DNA from: Verrucomicrobiaceae bacterium
GTDB lineage: Bacteria; Verrucomicrobiota; Verrucomicrobiia; Verrucomicrobiales; Akkermansiaceae
Direction: 5' to 3'
DNA length: 64,000 nucleotides
NCBI GenBank assembly: GCA_027491155.1
Contig: JAIXWR010000038.1
Span: 62,001-126,000, forward strand
The translations under genes and the position numbers were made by a program. Of this stretch, positions 10,201 to 18,252 are shown one piece after another. The notes beneath the pieces were generated by a model. The model did no database searches. It was not told the origin of the DNA and was given only the letters and a program-made list of their open reading frames with translations. Each line of letters begins with the position of its first letter. Position 1 is the stretch's first letter.

Positions 10201-11048
10201 ACGAGGAACATCGAAGCAAGCTCCGCGTCGCGCTCAACGATGGCGGCTGGGACGGTGAGTGGTATCGCCGCGCCTATTACGACAACGGCGCGCCGCTGGG
10301 GTCGAAGGAGAGCGACGAATGCAAGATCGACGCCCTCGCGCAGGCCTGGGCCATCCTTTCGAAGGCCGCGCCGCCCGAACGTGCGGAGCTCGCGATGGCG
10401 GCGATGTCGCGCGAGCTGATTTCGGAAGAAGAAGGCCTGATCCGCCTGCTCACCCCGCCTTTCGTCAACACGGCCAATGATCCCGGCTACATCAAGGGCT
10501 ACGTCGCCGGTGTGCGCGAGAACGGCGGCCAGTACACCCACGCCGCCTGCTGGGCAGTGCAGGCCATCGCGGAGCATGGCGACAACAACCGGGCGCTGCG
10601 TCTTTGGGAAATGCTCACGCCGGTCCTTCATGCGCGGAATCCGGAAGCGGCGGAGATTTACAAGGTGGAGCCCTACGCCGTCGCCGCCGACATCTACGGC
10701 GCGGTGCCGCACATCGGACGCGGCGGCTGGACCTGGTACACGGGATCGTCCGGCTGGATGTACCGCGTGGCGATCGAGTCGATCCTCGGCCTGCGGGTCG
10801 AGGATGGCGGGACGCTGGTGATCCGGCCCTGCATTCCCGATGAATGGCCGTCGTTCGTGATCCGAGGCGGGCTGCCGGACGGTTCGGCGAGCTATCGTGT
10901 GACCGTGGAGAATCCCGCCGCATCGGCGAAGCGGGTCGTTTCAGCAGAGGTCGATGGAGTGCAGGTGGCCATCATCGACGGTGCGGCGCGGATTCCCCTG
11001 CCGCGCGACGGCGGGATCCATGAAGTGCGGGTGATGCTCGGGGCTTGA
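7254..11048 (+). CDS. GH94 family glycoside phosphorylase-like protein
   Basis: This is a 1264-residue relative of cellobiose/chitobiose phosphorylases and of the phosphorylase part of cyclic beta-glucan synthases (formerly GT36). The catalytic barrel lies in the C-terminal third, with GTGDWNDGMSRVG at about 935-947 holding the general-acid Asp, then NGGQYTHAACW and GGWTWYTGSSGWMYR. Two N-terminal beta-supersandwich units are present, one from residue 1 and one from about residue 450, each with a YLRD...W block. The doubled N-terminus and length fit 1,2-beta-oligoglucan phosphorylase-like enzymes better than 800-residue cellobiose phosphorylase. Family known, substrate inferred. ATG 7254 follows the preceding gene by 43 bp. 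No signal peptide. Confidence 0.82.
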   Translation: MKPDPQLPTPHARFLSNGRYHVFLGAAGTGQSRRHGHAVNRWSGDPVEDAQGQFIYLRDLDGGATWSAAMQPLKVPSLAYESSDVPGVFSIVNECEGIRARLDVAVSPADDLEIRRLHLRNLSGRPRRIEVTSFLEAVLTWQGEDLGHPAFSKLFVQTSCDATNSMLLAERRPRGADETWPCLFHALAGAAASGWETDRLRFIGRGRDLSDPRAMEDERLSGTVGNVLDPCLSLRVVMEFAVGQERELGFVTGIAETREAAAEMGKRHRTVADLDRVLQDAGAAELALQGRLGIDPAEAERFQSLAAAMYYGCRSLVPAKIGIAPDADANAFFGKHRIPRDRPQVVVCGPWDSGLTRELLKARDYWNHKGFFTNFIVLADSAGKVPEGLDDRVFTIPAASLSDADRALLFASASAVVKDRFPDLSANHAPAPPPEIKWILHETCPSKEEEPLQFFNGHGGFSADGSEYVIRLPRGGKRPPMPWINVIANEAAGFLVSESGAGCTWARNSQANRITPWSNEPAGDPHGEALYLRDEKTGAVWSPLPGPVPGSCDYEVRHGFGATRFLSSCHGIDQEVTMFVPRVDPVKIIHLRLSNHSKVAKHLGFTCFQRLVLGSLPARPSLIVTREEKDGSLRAVNPAAGDFLGGVAFGATSLSGAEVERRDFTCDRLAFLGRHGTPRNPAGLRNGVELGGATGAGLDPCFAERRTFTLEPGGVVEIVVLLGEAMSEAEAAALIARYRDPVVALEALAEARDFWKSLLGAVKVITPSPVLDLMVNGWLAYQTLCCRMWARSAFYQSSGAFGYRDQLQDSGSLLPLDPSFARRQILLHARHQFVEGDVLHWWHPEPIERGLRTRFSDDLLWLPLVTADYVLATGDHAVLDEREPYLTAPLLEDGHDENYLTPEPVGEDGSLYDHCCRAIDRSLVTGAHGLPLMGTGDWNDGMSRVGREGKGESVWMGFFLYRILGKFIPLCESRGDGGRAAKYEEHRSKLRVALNDGGWDGEWYRRAYYDNGAPLGSKESDECKIDALAQAWAILSKAAPPERAELAMAAMSRELISEEEGLIRLLTPPFVNTANDPGYIKGYVAGVRENGGQYTHAACWAVQAIAEHGDNNRALRLWEMLTPVLHARNPEAAEIYKVEPYAVAADIYGAVPHIGRGGWTWYTGSSGWMYRVAIESILGLRVEDGGTLVIRPCIPDEWPSFVIRGGLPDGSASYRVTVENPAASAKRVVSAEVDGVQVAIIDGAARIPLPRDGGIHEVRVMLGA

Positions 11049-11085
11049 ACCGCCAGGGAGGCATCGGAAGTGCTCGCTCTCTCAT

Positions 11086-11230
11086 GGAGTGCGACGGCAC
11101 GACGTCGCTTTGGCTTGGTGTGAAGCCTGGCACTCCCCGTCGGCCGCGGACCGTCCGGCAAGGCGATCCGTGGCCATTAGAAGAAATCGGCCGTCCCCGG
11201 AGCCAAAGCTGCGTCGTGCCGCAGCACTCC
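11086..11230. repeat. Intergenic element with 30-bp imperfect inverted repeats
   Basis: The gap 11049-11295 between convergent genes holds two 30-bp arms, 11086-11115 and 11201-11230, that are reverse complements at 26 of 30 positions (GGAGTGC...GCTTTGGCT). They enclose 85 bp without an ORF. The form is that of a REP/MITE-like unit. It lies between convergent stops, so it could also serve as a transcript end. Confidence 0.6.
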
Positions 11231-11295
11231 AAAAGCCTGTGGCGCAGGGTCGGGCCGTCACGGTGGCTCGGCGTCGCTTCGGACAATCCCGCGCC

Positions 11296-12609
11296 TCACT
11301 TCACCTCGAACGGCATGTTGGCGGTCGCGGCGTGGCCCTTGCCGTCCTTGACCCAGACGTGGAGCCGGTAAATCCCCGGCTTGGCGGGTGCTTTCACGGC
11401 GACGCGGTCGCCGGAGGGGTTGGCGATCGTGCCGGCGATGGCTTTCGGCATCGGCGGGGCCTTGCTGCCGTCGTGGCTTTTCGGTTCGGGCAGGACGGCC
11501 CAGTGGAAGGCGAGCGGATCGCCTTCGGGATCGGTGGCCTGCACGCTGGCTTCGAAGGGGCTGCCGGCCGTGAGAGCGGCCGGGGGAACGCCCTGCACCG
11601 GCTGGATGTCCGGGGCGCGGTTGGCCGGCATCTTGCCGCTCCACAGCTCCTGGAGCACATCGGCGGCGGCCGTGGTTTCGCCCTCGTGGGTGATCAGACC
11701 GAACCACGTCGCGGAGGCTTCGAATTTCCAGCCCCAGATGAAGACATAACTCCCGAGGCAGCCGCCGTCGTTGGAGATCGCGGTTTCATAGGCCTTGCGG
11801 ATCATCGCCGCCTTGTCGCTGCTGGTTTGCTCGATGGGTGCGCCGGATTTGGCCTTGGGGCTTTCCCAGAAGCCGCGCGGACCCCACTCGGTGAGCAGCC
11901 AGGGACGCTTCCAGCCGACCTTCTCCAGATGCTTCCGCAGTCCCATGACGCCGCCGTAGGTGTTGACGCCGAGGAAATCGAGATGGGGCACGTGATCCAT
12001 CAGCCCTTTCACCTTCGCCTCGTTCGCTCCCGCCACCGCGGTGTAGGTGGGATGCGCGGGGTCCAGTTCCTTGACGAGCTTGGCCAGGCGGTCGAGCTGC
12101 TGCCAGAACGCGATGTTGGACCCGTCGCCTTCGACCTCGTTGCCGATGCCCCAGGCGAGCAGGGCGGGATGATCCCGATAGCGCAGGACTTCCTCTTTCA
12201 CCCGGGCCGCTTGTTTCGCGCAGTGCTCGGGATTGGAGTAGGAGAACCAGGAGCACTCCGGCTCCAGCCAGAGCCCGGCGCTGACGGTGAGGCCCAGCGA
12301 TTCCGCCTGATCGAGGATTTCCGCGAGTCCCTGGGTGGTCCAGGTGCGGGTCGAGTTGGCACCGCGCGCGGCGAGTTGCTCCAGGCTGCCGCTGCCGCCG
12401 GCTCCCTTGACAAAGTAGGGCTGACCGCCGCGCGTCATGCCTTTCGTGGCGTCGACGGTGACCGGGATGGCGGCGGGCTTGGTTGCCTCAGTGGCGGCGG
12501 GCGGCGTGGAGGTTTTCGCCGGGCTCGAGTCGCGGCAGCTTGAAAAGGCCACGGCGGCGAACGCGAGGCAGGCGGCGCGGCGGATCCGGAAGCGGGTGGA
12601 GTGAAGCAT
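11296..12609 (-). CDS. Lipoprotein glycosidase-like TIM-barrel protein with C-terminal Ig-like domain
   Basis: The 437-residue product begins MLHSTRFRIRRAACLAFAAV and has Cys25 in a loose lipobox (FSSC), suggesting export and lipidation. A proline/threonine-rich linker is followed by a (beta/alpha)8 domain at about 55-335 resembling GH2/GH5 clan-A enzymes: WGIGNEVEG carries the likely acid/base Glu and LLTEWGPRGF the likely nucleophile Glu. The last 90 residues form an Ig-like/PKD-like beta domain. Substrate unknown, probably a beta-glycan. The frame is open upstream of 12609, but the signal peptide fixes the start. A LamG-like protein and an AraC regulator follow upstream on the same strand. 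Confidence 0.75.
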   Translation of the reverse strand: MLHSTRFRIRRAACLAFAAVAFSSCRDSSPAKTSTPPAATEATKPAAIPVTVDATKGMTRGGQPYFVKGAGGSGSLEQLAARGANSTRTWTTQGLAEILDQAESLGLTVSAGLWLEPECSWFSYSNPEHCAKQAARVKEEVLRYRDHPALLAWGIGNEVEGDGSNIAFWQQLDRLAKLVKELDPAHPTYTAVAGANEAKVKGLMDHVPHLDFLGVNTYGGVMGLRKHLEKVGWKRPWLLTEWGPRGFWESPKAKSGAPIEQTSSDKAAMIRKAYETAISNDGGCLGSYVFIWGWKFEASATWFGLITHEGETTAAADVLQELWSGKMPANRAPDIQPVQGVPPAALTAGSPFEASVQATDPEGDPLAFHWAVLPEPKSHDGSKAPPMPKAIAGTIANPSGDRVAVKAPAKPGIYRLHVWVKDGKGHAATANMPFEVK

Positions 12610-12679
12610 GGGAAAGAATGGTGAAGCAGCGAAGGAGCGAGAGCCCCGACGTGATAGCCCGGGCGACTGGAAATGTCGA

Positions 12680-13525
12680 TCAGGATCCCGCAAGGTACGT
12701 CGCCCGTAGTAGTTCCATCGCCGCCTCCAGCTCCGCGTCTTCAAGCGGGCGCTCCCAGATCAGGAAGCGGGCGATCTCGCCGTCGAAGGACTCGTGGCCG
12801 GGATGCTGGATGGCATCGCGTTCCTGACCGACGGCCATGCGCGACGGATTGGCTTTCGGGTTCACCGGAAACCCGGCGGCGGCGACCGGCTTGGCGCTGT
12901 TGGAAAAAAGTTCGAGCTTCACGGTGCCCCCGCCCGCGGCCATCCGGCCGGCGACGAGGTGGAACTTCCCGGTTTCCAGCTTCGGGCCGAGGAGTTGCGG
13001 GTTGTTGGCATCGAAGCGGCCGAAGGTCAGCCCGTTCCGGGCACCCCACCACAGCGTGTTGTCATCGTTCAGGCAGCCCCAGACGCCCTCGTACTTCCCG
13101 CCGTTGCGGAGGTTGCCGAAGAACGAGTTCACATCCTTCAAGCCGACCAGCTGGTCATGAACGGCGATCACCGCGAGCCAGGTGTGGCCTTTGCCGGTGC
13201 TCAGGGCGTCGAAGGCGTCCTCGTCGAGGCAGACCAGCTCCTGCTGGCGGAAGACCAGCGAGGGCCTGCCTTTCAGCTCCGGGACTTCCTTCCGCAACAG
13301 CGGCCTGCCGCTGCCGGGCACCTTGCGGCCTTCGTCGCGCTTCACGAAATCCTTGGCGGGCGAGGTGGCGATCTGATTCCTCCATGCCGCGACCTTGTCA
13401 CCGTCTTCGAGCGTGAGGCCTTTCGCGGCATCGAGGTCGAGGACGAGGCCCTTGGCGGGCAGTTCCTCCGCGGTGGCGAGAACGGAGGAGAGAAAGAGCG
13501 CGAGAAGAGGTCGGGCGGGGATCAT
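12680..13525 (-). CDS. Secreted LamG/concanavalin A-like domain protein
   Basis: The 281-residue product starts at ATG 13525 with a Sec signal peptide (MIPARPLLALFLSSVLATAEE, cleavage near residue 19). The mature part is a single beta-sandwich domain of the laminin-G/concanavalin A-like type: VLDLDAAKGLTLEDGDKVAAW near the start and FDGEIARFLIWERPLEDAEL near the end, the usual closing strand of LamG_3 domains. Such domains bind glycans or act as surface modules. No catalytic motif is seen. It lies 70 bp from the lipoprotein glycosidase and 14 bp from the AraC gene on the same strand, so the three may be co-transcribed. Confidence 0.7.
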   Translation of the reverse strand: MIPARPLLALFLSSVLATAEELPAKGLVLDLDAAKGLTLEDGDKVAAWRNQIATSPAKDFVKRDEGRKVPGSGRPLLRKEVPELKGRPSLVFRQQELVCLDEDAFDALSTGKGHTWLAVIAVHDQLVGLKDVNSFFGNLRNGGKYEGVWGCLNDDNTLWWGARNGLTFGRFDANNPQLLGPKLETGKFHLVAGRMAAGGGTVKLELFSNSAKPVAAAGFPVNPKANPSRMAVGQERDAIQHPGHESFDGEIARFLIWERPLEDAELEAAMELLRATYLAGS

Positions 13526-13539
13526 GGTGCGAGCGGGTT

Positions 13540-14406
13540 TCAAAGGCGGTGGTCCCGTTGCTCGGACGGGCGCCAGCCGATCCATTTCTTGAAGGTGTTG
13601 GAGAACGTGAACGAGCTTTCGAAGCCGACGGCGCGGGCGATGACTTCCACCTTGTCTTCGGTGACCGAGAGCAGGTGCTGGGCGCGCTGGAGGCGGAGGA
13701 AAGTGAGGTGCTGCATCGGGCTGCGGCCGAGTTCCTTGCGGCAAACGCGGCGCAGGTGCTCCTCGCTCATGCAGGCGATGGCGGCGATCTCGGTCAGGCT
13801 CCACGCCCGGGCCAGGTTGGCCTCCACCCGCTGCCAGACCTGCCACAGCCGCTCGTCCGGGCGGTGCGGCTGGGCGAAGCGGACGACGTAGCGGTGGACC
13901 AGTTCGTTCCAGTGGTGGAGCAGCGCGGGCGAGGCTTCCCCGGACGACTCGCTGTGGAGGCCCTCGATCGCGGCTCGCAGCGGCGCGGCGTCGAAAGGGC
14001 CGGTGACCGGGGAGTGCGACGAGACGATGGGCCGGACCTCGCGCGACTCGTCGTAGCGGACCCAGGCGAAGGTCCAGCGCTTGCCGGGCAGGCACTTGAG
14101 CGCGTTCAACACGAAGGGCGGCTGCAGGCAGGCCTGGTTGGCTCGGATCTTCTTCCAGCGGCCGTCCGCCAGCACCACGCCCTCGCCCTCGATGCAGGCG
14201 AGCATGAAAGTTCCGCTTTGGTTCATGCGGACCACCTCGAAGGGCGAAGCGGCCTCCATGATGCCGGCGTGCGAGATGTGGTGCTGGTGGAGCAGCGGGC
14301 AGACGCTGCCCTTGGAAAGCCACGACCGCGCGTCCGCGGCATCGGCCCGCACCACGCGGTAGCGGGTCCTGGCGCCGAGGATCTGGACGTCGCCGGAGGG
14401 AGTCAT
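13540..14406 (-). CDS. AraC family transcriptional regulator
   Basis: A 288-residue DNA-binding regulator. The N-terminal part (about 1-170) is a cupin-like sensor domain. The C-terminal 100 residues hold the two helix-turn-helix units of the AraC family: SLTEIAAIACMSEEHLRRVC, then KVEVIARAVGFESSFTFSNTF and a final KKWIGWRPSEQR, matching the family's A-GF-S---F---FK---G--P pattern. AraC proteins next to carbohydrate genes usually respond to a sugar. Here it is upstream of the LamG-like and glycosidase genes on the same strand and divergent from the PEP-hydrolase-like gene, so either could be a target. Confidence 0.88.
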   Translation of the reverse strand: MTPSGDVQILGARTRYRVVRADAADARSWLSKGSVCPLLHQHHISHAGIMEAASPFEVVRMNQSGTFMLACIEGEGVVLADGRWKKIRANQACLQPPFVLNALKCLPGKRWTFAWVRYDESREVRPIVSSHSPVTGPFDAAPLRAAIEGLHSESSGEASPALLHHWNELVHRYVVRFAQPHRPDERLWQVWQRVEANLARAWSLTEIAAIACMSEEHLRRVCRKELGRSPMQHLTFLRLQRAQHLLSVTEDKVEVIARAVGFESSFTFSNTFKKWIGWRPSEQRDHRL

Positions 14407-14547
14407 GCTTGGTTGTTTTCTCTAACCGCGGCGGTCGCCCGGCGTCGAGCCTTCCGGGTGCGATGTGGGTCCGGGATATGCGGAGGTGGCCGATTCCGAC
14501 GCGCAAGAGGCTAGATTTTCGGCATCGGGCGCGTCAGGCTCTTCGCC

Positions 14548-15417
14548 ATGCCGAATCCTTGGACCGGAAAAGGAAACCCCTACACGCGGGCCGAAGTGCT
14601 CGAACGCCTGCACGACACCCTTTCGAAAGGGCAGCCGATCATTGCCGCCGGCGCAGGCACGGGGATCAGCGCGAAGTTCATCGAGAAGGGCGGCGCGGAC
14701 CTGATCATCATCTACAATTCCGGCCGCTTCCGGATGGCCGGCCACGGCTCGACCGCCGGGCTGATGGCCTACGGCGACGCGAACGCGGTGGCGATGGAGA
14801 TCGGCGAATACGAGGTGCTGCCGGTGGTTGAGGAGGTGCCGGTGATCTGCGGCGTCCACGCGACCGACCCGCGCCGCCGGATGTGGCACTGGCTCGGCAA
14901 GGTGAAGGACATGGGCTTCAGCGGCGTGAACAATTTCCCGACCCACTGCATCGTCGACGGCAAGTTCCGCCAGATCCTCGAGGAGACCGGGATGAGCGTG
15001 AAGAAGGAGTTCGAAATGGTCGCGCTGGCCCGCCGGATGGATCTTTTCAGCATCGTCTATGTCGATGCGCCGGAAGAGGCGAAGGCGATGGCGGAAGCCG
15101 GGGCGGACGTGATCATCGCGCACGTCGGGACCACGGTCGGCGGTTCGATCGGCGTGGTCGATGCCACGATGTCGCTGCCGGAGGCGGCGAAGCGGACGCA
15201 GACGATCATCGATGCCGGCCGCACGGTGCGCGACGACATCCTTTACCTCAGCCACGGCGGCCCGATCAATACACCGGAGGATGCGGCCTACATCAACGAA
15301 CACACCGACTGCGTCGGCTTCGTCGGGGCCTCGAGCCTTGAGCGGATGGCGGTGGAAATGTCGCTCACGAAGCTGACGCGGGAGTTCAAGGCGATCCCGG
15401 TGAAGCGGAAGCATTGA
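14548..15417 (+). CDS. PEP-hydrolase-family TIM-barrel protein
   Basis: The 289-residue product belongs to the phosphoenolpyruvate hydrolase-like / TIM-barrel signal-transduction family (Pfam TIM-br_sig_trns). Family-typical stretches are KGQPIIAAGAGTGISAKFIEKGGAD, LIIIYNSGRFRMAGHGS, ATDPRRRMWHWL, GFSGVNNFPTHCIVDG and AHVGTTVGGSIG. In many bacteria this domain accompanies or is fused to the Tm-1-like UPF0261 protein, and here that gene follows 32 bp downstream. The biochemical role is uncertain; a carbon-carbon lyase/hydrolase activity on a keto-acid-like substrate is suggested by fold only. Confidence 0.82.
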   Translation: MPNPWTGKGNPYTRAEVLERLHDTLSKGQPIIAAGAGTGISAKFIEKGGADLIIIYNSGRFRMAGHGSTAGLMAYGDANAVAMEIGEYEVLPVVEEVPVICGVHATDPRRRMWHWLGKVKDMGFSGVNNFPTHCIVDGKFRQILEETGMSVKKEFEMVALARRMDLFSIVYVDAPEEAKAMAEAGADVIIAHVGTTVGGSIGVVDATMSLPEAAKRTQTIIDAGRTVRDDILYLSHGGPINTPEDAAYINEHTDCVGFVGASSLERMAVEMSLTKLTREFKAIPVKRKH

Positions 15418-15449
15418 GGAGATGGTGGATGGTAGATCGTAGGTAGAAG

Positions 15450-16658
15450 ATGAAGACGATTGCTGTTCTGGGGACCCTCGATTCGAAAGGGGAGGAGCAT
15501 GCCTTTGTGGCCGGGTTGATCCGGGAGCGGGGGCATGCGGCGCTGCTGATCGATGTCGGCAGCGGCGGTCCGCCGTCGGTCACGCCTGACATCACTCGCG
15601 AGGAAGTCGCGGCGGCGGCGGGGCTGGACCTTGCACCGCTGGTGGCGAAGCGCGACCGCGGCGAGTGCGTGGTGGCGATGTCGAAGGCCGCGCCGGTCTT
15701 GTTGGAGAAGCTCGCGGCTGAGGGAATGATCGACGGCGTGATCTCGCTCGGTGGGGGAGGTGGCACGGCGATCGGCACCGCGGCGATGCGGGCGCTGCCG
15801 CTGGGCTTTCCGAAGCTGATGGTGTCGACGCTGGCGAGCGGCAACACCGCGCCTTACCTCGGGACCAAGGACATCGTCATGATGCCGAGCATCGCCGACG
15901 TGGCCGGGCTGAACCGCTTGTCGCGGGTGATTTTCTCGCGCGCCGCCGGGGCGATTTGCGGGATGGTGGAAGCGAAGGTCGAAGTCGATGCCGCGAAGCC
16001 GCTGGTCGTCGCGAGCATGTTCGGCAATACCACCGCCTGCATCACCGAGGCCAAGCGGATCCTGGAGGAGGCCGGCTACGAGGTGCTGGTCTTTGCCGCG
16101 ACCGGGGCGGGCGGCCGGACGATGGAATCGCTGATTGAGAGCGGCATGGTCAGCGGGGTGCTCGACCTGACGACCACCGAGTGGGCCGACGAGCTGGTCG
16201 GCGGCGTCCTGAACGCCGGGCCGGAGCGGATGGATGCCGCGGCCAAGGCGAAGGTGCCGGTGGTGATCGCGCCGGGCTGCCTGGACATGGTGAATTTCGG
16301 CGAAGAGGCCTCGGTGCCCGCGAAGTTCGCCGGGCGGAATTTCTACATCCACAACCCGCAGGTCACGCTGATGCGGACCACGCCGGAAGAGTGCGCGGAA
16401 CTCGGCCGCATCCTCGCGGGGAAAGCGAATTCCTGCACGGCGGGTTGCGCGGTGATGATCCCGCGGAAAGCGATCAGCGTGATCAGCGCGGCCGGCCAGC
16501 CCTTCCACGACGCCGCGTCGGACGAGGCGCTGTTCGGGGCGCTGCGCGACAAGTCCCGGCAGCCGGTCGAGGAGTTCGACCTCGAGATCAACGATCCCGC
16601 CTTCGCAAAAGCCTGTGCGGAGAAGCTGCTCGCCCTGATGGCGGCGCGGTCCCGCTGA
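15450..16658 (+). CDS. Tm-1-like ATP-binding protein (UPF0261)
   Basis: A 402-residue protein of the UPF0261/Tm-1 family. It starts MKTIAVLGTLDSKGEEHAFVA, with the Rossmann-like GTLDSKG block, then a glycine-rich GVISLGGGGGTAIGTAAMRALP loop and VAPGCLDMVNFG. The plant member Tm-1 is an RNA-virus resistance protein; the bacterial role is unknown. It sits between the PEP-hydrolase-like gene and a Dabb gene, so all three probably act in one catabolic step. The 33 bases before the ATG are a low-complexity GGTGGATGGTAGATCG-type run rather than a clear ribosome-binding site. Confidence 0.85.
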   Translation: MKTIAVLGTLDSKGEEHAFVAGLIRERGHAALLIDVGSGGPPSVTPDITREEVAAAAGLDLAPLVAKRDRGECVVAMSKAAPVLLEKLAAEGMIDGVISLGGGGGTAIGTAAMRALPLGFPKLMVSTLASGNTAPYLGTKDIVMMPSIADVAGLNRLSRVIFSRAAGAICGMVEAKVEVDAAKPLVVASMFGNTTACITEAKRILEEAGYEVLVFAATGAGGRTMESLIESGMVSGVLDLTTTEWADELVGGVLNAGPERMDAAAKAKVPVVIAPGCLDMVNFGEEASVPAKFAGRNFYIHNPQVTLMRTTPEECAELGRILAGKANSCTAGCAVMIPRKAISVISAAGQPFHDAASDEALFGALRDKSRQPVEEFDLEINDPAFAKACAEKLLALMAARSR

Positions 16659-16686
16659 CTTTCCCACCCACCAACCCCAGAGACCC

Positions 16687-16983
16687 ATGGTTCGACACTA
16701 CGGCATGTTCCAGTTCAAGGAGGGCATCACCTCCGCTCAGATCGACAACTGTTTCCGCGAAATGAAGGGCATGGTCGGGCAGATCCCCGGGCTGCTGGAC
16801 ATGGAGCACGGGCCTTATGAAAGCTCGGAGGGCCTCAACGACGGCTTCACGCACGGGTTCATCATGACCTTCGACACCGCCGCGAACCGCGACGCCTACC
16901 TGCCGCATCCGGAGCACGAGCGCGTGCGCGACATCGTGGTTCCCTGCCTGGAGCGGGTGGTGGTGTTCGACTTCGAAGTCTGA
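16687..16983 (+). CDS. Dabb (stress-responsive A/B barrel) domain protein
   Basis: A 98-residue single-domain protein beginning MVRHYGMFQFKEGITSAQID, typical of the dimeric alpha/beta-barrel (Dabb) family, and ending with the usual HPEHERVRDIVVPCLERVVVFDFE. Family members bind or act on small aromatic or hydrophobic compounds as dimers. It lies 28 bp after the Tm-1-like gene and probably completes the same operon. The substrate is not deducible. Confidence 0.85.
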   Translation: MVRHYGMFQFKEGITSAQIDNCFREMKGMVGQIPGLLDMEHGPYESSEGLNDGFTHGFIMTFDTAANRDAYLPHPEHERVRDIVVPCLERVVVFDFEV

Positions 16984-17318
16984 AAAGGCTGGGCAGGGAA
17001 TCGGGGTTGCATCCCGGATCGGGCGATGCGACAGATCCGTCGACTCGCGTGACAATCCTGGCACAAGGGTGTGCCAAGTTGGCCCGTTTCCGATCCATGA
17101 GATTCCGTCGGTTAGGCGGATGTTTTCATGCAATCGTTTGAAGGTGAGGGGGTGAGGCCGGGGGAGGGCGGCCGGGGCACGGCGAATGCTCGATGGATCG
17201 GGTATCCGGGAGGAATTCCGTGGTAACTTTGTAATCACGGATCCGGCCCGAAATAAGGAATAAACTCAAGCGCTGCGGCGTTAAACCTCCAGAACCCGGG
17301 AGCACCGGGACCCCTGCC
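16984..17318. other. Noncoding gap before the sigma factor gene
   Basis: This 335-bp stretch holds no convincing ORF. A short perfect hairpin sequence, TGGCACAAGGGTGTGCCA (17059-17076), has 7-bp arms but no following T-run. AT-richer sequence at 17222-17275 ends near the sigma factor start and is the likeliest promoter region. No operator or riboswitch was recognised. Confidence 0.5.
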
Positions 17319-18179
17319 ATGACCTACGAATCTGACTCCAGCCTGAAAGTCTACCTGCGGGAAATCTCCAAAACCCCTTTGCTCACTCCCGAAGAGGAAG
17401 TGAAGCTCGCGCGCAAGATCAAGCGTGGCGACAAGGAAGCCCGGGCCCATATGATCAAGGCGAACCTGCGATTGGTCGTGAAGATCGCCCAGGACTACTC
17501 CGGCTACGGCCTGCCGATTTCCGACCTGATCTCCGAAGGCAACATCGGCCTGATGAAGGCGGTGGAACGCTTCGACCCGAAGAAGGGAGGCAAGCTTTCG
17601 ACCTACGCGGCCTGGTGGATCAAGCAGTCGATCAAGCGGGCGCTCGCGAACCAGTCGAAGACGATCCGCCTGCCCGTCCACATGGTCGACAAGATCGCCA
17701 AGATGCGCCGGATCGCCACCCTGCTGGCGGAAGCCTTGGGTCGCGAGCCGACGGACCGGGAACTCGCCGAGGAACTTGGTCTCCCGCACCGGAAGCTGGC
17801 GATGCTTCGCCAGGCTTCGCAGCGGCCGACCTCGCTCGACGCCCCGATCAACGAAGGCGAGGCGACCGAGTACAGCGAGATCATCGGCGACGAGCGCGCG
17901 GAGAACCCGCTGGATTCGCTCTCGGAGAAGAATCTCCACGGCGAACTCGACGGCCTGCTCTCGGTGCTCGACAAGCGCGAGCGCCGGATCATCGACGAGC
18001 GCTTCGGGCTCACCGGCAAGACGCCGATGACTTTGGAAGAAGTCGGCCGCGAGTTCGGGGTGACCCGCGAGCGGATCCGGCAGCTTCAGAACGTGGCGCT
18101 GACCAAGATGCGCAAGGCGCTCCGCCGCAAGGACAAGCCGCTGCCGAAGCCCTTGGCGGAAGGCTTGGCCGCGACCTGA
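17319..18179 (+). CDS. Sigma-70 family RNA polymerase sigma factor (RpoD/RpoS-like)
   Basis: A 286-residue sigma-70 factor. Region 1.2 is at about 8-40 (SSLKVYLREISKTPLLTPEEE). Region 2 is complete: LISEGNIGLMKAVERFDPKKG and FSTYAAWWIKQ-type KLSTYAAWWIKQSIKRAL. Region 3 follows, and region 4.2 ends with MTLEEVGREFGVTRERIRQLQ. It lacks the long N-terminal region 1.1 and the non-conserved insert of large RpoD proteins. It could be the main sigma factor of a lineage with short RpoD or a group 2 factor; sequence alone does not settle this. A terminator follows 33 bp after the stop. Confidence 0.92.
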   Translation: MTYESDSSLKVYLREISKTPLLTPEEEVKLARKIKRGDKEARAHMIKANLRLVVKIAQDYSGYGLPISDLISEGNIGLMKAVERFDPKKGGKLSTYAAWWIKQSIKRALANQSKTIRLPVHMVDKIAKMRRIATLLAEALGREPTDRELAEELGLPHRKLAMLRQASQRPTSLDAPINEGEATEYSEIIGDERAENPLDSLSEKNLHGELDGLLSVLDKRERRIIDERFGLTGKTPMTLEEVGREFGVTRERIRQLQNVALTKMRKALRRKDKPLPKPLAEGLAAT

Positions 18180-18212
18180 GCGAGCCCGCTTTCAGTGGAT
18201 TGTTTGGAGTGG

Positions 18213-18245
18213 CAGCCGCGGGCAAGTCCCGCGGCTGTTGCTTTT
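18213..18245 (+). terminator. Terminator between sigma factor and lptB
   Basis: CAGCCGCGGG and CCCGCGGCTG form a perfect 10-bp stem with a 5-base loop, followed by TTGCTTTT. It lies between the convergent stops of the sigma factor (18179) and lptB (18253). Confidence 0.8.
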
Positions 18246-18252
18246 CCGGCCC

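Noticed and set aside
17059-17076. TGGCAC...GTGC in front of the sigma factor gene as a sigma-54 promoter.
   Set aside because: Spacing and the -12 element do not match (TGTGC instead of TTGC), and the sequence is better explained as a small inverted repeat.
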